This document shows, piece by piece, positions 61,024 through 64,000 of a stretch of 64,000 nucleotides of DNA. The position numbers and the translations under genes are program-made. The stretch lies in NCBI RefSeq assembly GCF_900107795.1, contig NZ_FNRL01000015.1:66405-130404 (forward strand), written 5' to 3'. Source of the DNA: Chitinophaga terrae (ex Kim and Jung 2007) (GTDB taxonomy: Bacteria > Bacteroidota > Bacteroidia > Chitinophagales > Chitinophagaceae). The notes under the pieces were generated by a model, which made no database searches, was not told the origin of the DNA, and was given only the letters and a program-made list of their open reading frames with translations. Position 1 is the first letter of the stretch. Each line of letters opens with the position of its first letter.

Positions 61024-62847
61024 TTAATTCTTTAGCCGGTAGATCATACTGATATCATAGATCGTTGCCTGAAGTGAATTCGGGGAGGTTACTGGAGAAC
61101 TGGTACCTGTATTACCTGAAGCATTCAATGCAAAACTGTTGATTACACTGCCGGTAGACAATTCGCCAGTTGCAGGGAAATTAACGATTGAAGCTGCACT
61201 TTGCATCATCACATCATTTACCCATACATTATAAGTTTGAGCAGGAAGCGTATAACTACCGCCACCTTTTGCATACGCTGCACTGCCGCTACTATTATTG
61301 CAATAGATCTCGATCTTATAGGTTCCTACCTTATTAAACACGTTATTGTTAATAACCGTGTATGTATAGGTGTTAGTACGATAGGATAGGGTAGCGTAAC
61401 TGCCTCCGTAGAAATCGAGGCGGATGGCGCCAAATACGCCCGGTGTGTTGGTCCCGGTTAGCTGGTTTGTATTATTGAACACTGTGCTGGTAGTAGTACT
61501 GTAACCGAAAGGCATGATAAGCTGGCCGTTGGTATTGGCGGCATCCAGGGTTAGCGTATAAGAGACGGTGGCCACTGCCCGGGCTTCATCCACATTATAC
61601 CAGCTGATCTTAGCCGGCGTGTTGGTACTGCTGGCTGCCAGCTTTACTTTTGGAGTGGCGCCAGGTTGCAGTTGGAAATAGCCCCCGCAACTGGCAGGCA
61701 AAAATACACGGCTGGAACCATAATAAGGCGCTGGCAGAAAACCGGGAGCTCCTTTAACCGACACAGATTGTTTAACGGCTGTAGAATCACTAAAGGTAGC
61801 GCTGGCGGTACTTCCCAGGTTATACTTCCAGGTAACATAAGGGTTTGTCCAGCCGTTGTTAATATCCAGCTTATCTGTGATGGCTTTAAGTAGAGAGTTA
61901 GCGCCTGAAGCATCCTGCAACACCTGCCAGAACATAATACCGCCGGCCGATTCAGCCGCTAATGCAGTTTTATTCTGAATAGTGGTAATGCCATTGTAGT
62001 TTACAACATTCCCGTCCGTACGTTTCACGGTATCCTTATTTTCGGAGCCGGGATACTGTGTTACCAACTGTGCAAAGGTCATGGATCCCTGGCCGCTACC
62101 TAAAGGATAATAACCATAAAAAGGCACCCCTATCACGATTTTGGACGCTGGATAACCCCGGTCGTTTTTCCAGTAATTAAGATGTTGGGTAGCATAGCTG
62201 TAGGGCGAGTGTTCGTCGCCTGCCTTATCGTATGCCATAACATTGATGAAATCAAAAGCGGCCAGGCAGGAATCTGTGACCCTGGCACGGGTCCACCAGG
62301 CAGTAGCAGCGGTCAATAGCTTGCCGGCCGGCTTCAACTGGGCCGATAACCCTGTGATGAACGGCTCATAATTACTGTCGATGTTATCGCCTTCCAGGTC
62401 TACATCTATACCATCTACCTGGTACTGCGATACCAGGTTGACAACTTTCGTAATGAAAGCCCCCCTGTTGGCACTGGTAAGCAGGTTGGCATATTGACTC
62501 TGGTTGGAGCCTCCGCCTAATGAGATCAGTACCTTTACCCCATTAGCATGAGCTTTTGATACGATAGTATCCAGGCCGGTGCCTTGCGAAGCAGGGAAGT
62601 TGCCATTGACATCCGGATTAAAAAAGGCAATGTTGATGTGAGTTACCCTGGTAAAATCAAATGCATTAATATGGTCGGCCAAGGTGCTCGTATACTTCGG
62701 CAAATAGGCCACCACTTTAAATCCGGCAGGGGCGGAAAGTAAGGTTGTTTTCGCGCTGGGCTGTTTTACGGTAAACCACAACTGATGCTTGCTGCAAGCC
62801 ATCGTAAAAACAGATAAAGCGACTGCCAATACAAGTTTTGTTTTCAT
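61024..62847 (-). CDS. GH18 family chitinase-like lipoprotein
   Basis: 607 residues. The lipoprotein signal ends FTMAC. The GH18 barrel (about 40-330) has the catalytic DGIDVDLEG motif (DxxDxDxE pattern) near residue 150, the SLGGG strand before it and FINVMAYD after it. The last 270 residues are beta-rich: a DUF5011/Ig-like stretch and a second domain with YTYTVINNNVFNKVG-type strands, probably for glycan binding. GH18 enzymes with this start cut chitin or N-glycans (endo-beta-N-acetylglucosaminidase type). It is divergent from a LacI-type regulator that may control it. Confidence 0.9.
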   Translation of the reverse strand: MKTKLVLAVALSVFTMACSKHQLWFTVKQPSAKTTLLSAPAGFKVVAYLPKYTSTLADHINAFDFTRVTHINIAFFNPDVNGNFPASQGTGLDTIVSKAHANGVKVLISLGGGSNQSQYANLLTSANRGAFITKVVNLVSQYQVDGIDVDLEGDNIDSNYEPFITGLSAQLKPAGKLLTAATAWWTRARVTDSCLAAFDFINVMAYDKAGDEHSPYSYATQHLNYWKNDRGYPASKIVIGVPFYGYYPLGSGQGSMTFAQLVTQYPGSENKDTVKRTDGNVVNYNGITTIQNKTALAAESAGGIMFWQVLQDASGANSLLKAITDKLDINNGWTNPYVTWKYNLGSTASATFSDSTAVKQSVSVKGAPGFLPAPYYGSSRVFLPASCGGYFQLQPGATPKVKLAASSTNTPAKISWYNVDEARAVATVSYTLTLDAANTNGQLIMPFGYSTTTSTVFNNTNQLTGTNTPGVFGAIRLDFYGGSYATLSYRTNTYTYTVINNNVFNKVGTYKIEIYCNNSSGSAAYAKGGGSYTLPAQTYNVWVNDVMMQSAASIVNFPATGELSTGSVINSFALNASGNTGTSSPVTSPNSLQATIYDISMIYRLKN

Positions 62848-63074
62848 TTTCGGGTAGTTTTAAATGTGAATACAGGAGAAAACTAAAAGCGTCGGTAATT
62901 GAGAAGGCTAACAATCCACCAGGAGCGATCAGGAGGAAACAGTACAAGACTACCTTTTCCAGGTAGTTTTTTGAAGGGATAACAAGTTTTTATTAAATTT
63001 TCGTGTACGTACACAAAAATAAATGTTATTTTTATTTTTCCAAGAGATTTTGGAAATACCTCAATAATCAATTA
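62848..63074. promoter_or_regulatory. Divergent promoter region between GH18 and LacI-type genes
   Basis: 227 bp holding both promoters. TTTTCGTGTACGTACACAAAAA-like sequence near 62997-63018 contains the palindrome TGTACGTACA, a plausible LacI-family operator half-site pair. No other structure noted. Confidence 0.5.
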
Positions 63075-64000
63075 ATGAAAAAGACTACAGCAACGGCACT
63101 GGTTGGCGTGAAAGAGATTGCAAGAAGGGCAAATGTATCTATCGGCACGGTAGACAGGGTGTTAAACAATCGCAGTGGAGTAGCGGCCAAAACCCGGGAA
63201 AGGGTGCTGGAGATCATAAAAGAGCTGGACTATCAGCCTAATATGATGGCCCGCCGGCTGGCCTCCCGCCGTAGCTGGCAATTTGCAGTGCTGATACCTG
63301 CAGCATCTACCGAAACAGGGTATTGGAACGCCCCCCTGCAAGGCATTAAGCAAGCCGCTAACGAAATCCGCGATTTCGGGGTAACGGTACAGGTATTCTT
63401 TTTTGATCAGAATGATAAAACCACCTTTACTACAGAGGCCAACAACATCATTAAGCAGGGTTTCGACGGTGTTTTATTTGCTCCCATGTTTGAAGAAGAA
63501 TCGCTGAAGCTGTTAAAAAAATGCCACACCGCTCAAATTCCTTACGTTTTCATTAATTCCGACATGGAAGGACAAGACAGGTTAAGCTATATAGGCCCGG
63601 ATCTTTACCAGAGCGGCTACCTCGCCGCCCACCTGATCAACTACATGGTACAGGATCAACAACAGATACTGATCGTCAACATCTCCAAAGAAATGGGCCA
63701 CCATCATCACCTCCTGAAAAAAGAAGATGGTTTCAGGGCATACTTCAGAAGCAATAAAAGACCAGTCCAACTGCTCAAAACAGATATCCGCCAAACGGAC
63801 TACCAATCCGTAAAATCAAAGTTGACAAAAACATTGAAGGAAAATAAAGTTGATGTAATATTTGTCACTAACTCCCGTGTTGCTACGGTAGCCCGCTTCC
63901 TGGAAGAAGCCGGTCATGTGAACATCCGCCTGATGGGCTACGACTTTCTCGCCGAAAATATCGAATACCTGGAAAAGTCGGTCATCGATTTCCTGATCTG
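63075..64000 (+). CDS. LacI-family transcription regulator, C-terminus outside the window
   Basis: 308 codons visible, no stop before the right edge. The N-terminal LacI helix-turn-helix is clear: VGVKEIARRANVSIGTVDRV followed by the hinge YQPNMMARRLASRR. The periplasmic-binding-protein-like ligand domain shows FAVLIPAASTETGYW and GFDGVLFAPMFEE, and VDVIFVTNSRVATV. The variant SIGTVDRVLN start is typical of the sugar-binding subgroup common in Bacteroidota. It probably represses the divergent GH18 gene or a distant sugar locus. Confidence 0.9.
   Translation, partial: MKKTTATALVGVKEIARRANVSIGTVDRVLNNRSGVAAKTRERVLEIIKELDYQPNMMARRLASRRSWQFAVLIPAASTETGYWNAPLQGIKQAANEIRDFGVTVQVFFFDQNDKTTFTTEANNIIKQGFDGVLFAPMFEEESLKLLKKCHTAQIPYVFINSDMEGQDRLSYIGPDLYQSGYLAAHLINYMVQDQQQILIVNISKEMGHHHHLLKKEDGFRAYFRSNKRPVQLLKTDIRQTDYQSVKSKLTKTLKENKVDVIFVTNSRVATVARFLEEAGHVNIRLMGYDFLAENIEYLEKSVIDFLI

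Overview
The window reads as chromosome of a Bacteroidota bacterium, most likely of the Chitinophagaceae. The pointers are a SusC/SusD pair driven by an ECF sigma factor and a FecR-type anti-sigma factor, many secreted lipoproteins and glycoside hydrolases (GH92, GH76, GH18), LuxR-PAS regulators, few Shine-Dalgarno sequences, and a promoter of the Bacteroidota TTTG / TAnnTTTG type at 33191-33222. The family assignment is inference; the phylum is well supported.

Layout. 1-3253 is the N-terminal part of a giant Ig-repeat surface protein that leaves the window on the left. 3870-11817 is a tight plus-strand run: a NACHT/STAND-type NTPase, a membrane transglutaminase-like protein, a ClC channel with CBS domains, and a KefF/KefC-like K+ efflux pair. 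11814-18726 holds small proteins, an M13 peptidase, a GH92 mannosidase and a GT87-like membrane protein. 18804-22636 is regulatory: small membrane ORFs, a small repeat ORF, two response-regulator loci (one with a degenerate receiver, one split over two frames) and between them about 0.9 kb of tandem DNA with a 78-bp period. 22973-32687 is a sigma/FecR/SusC/SusD locus ending in a PhoPQ-activated-type hydrolase and a glycerophosphodiester phosphodiesterase instead of glycosidases.

33191-35663 is the most unusual part. A good Bacteroidota promoter is followed by two tandem attenuator-like elements, four tRNA genes of odd composition (His, Tyr, Ile with anticodon UAU, Phe), two incomplete tRNA-like elements, a heavily self-complementary leader and a cytosolic-looking slipin, closed by a strong intrinsic terminator. 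It looks like one self-contained transcription unit. Slipins and tRNA-like RNAs are known from some bacterial RtcB/Ro60 RNA-repair operons, but no rtcB, rtcA or Ro60 gene is present here. After it come YwbE and recD-recC-recB (35670-44311).

44344-49874 holds a GH76 mannanase, a TlpA-like thioredoxin protein, a lipoprotein and a cytochrome b/molybdopterin fusion. 49921-60917 is an accessory region with much decay: an AbiE toxin-antitoxin locus with a broken toxin, an ABC permease, a deletion scar that beheaded two divergent genes, three related LuxR-PAS regulators, remnants of a second AbiE-like locus, a Fic protein under twin palindromes, a 187-bp direct duplication, and a tRNA-Asn with a decayed partial copy 3.2 kb away. 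61024-64000 has a GH18 lipoprotein divergent from a LacI-type regulator that runs off the right edge.
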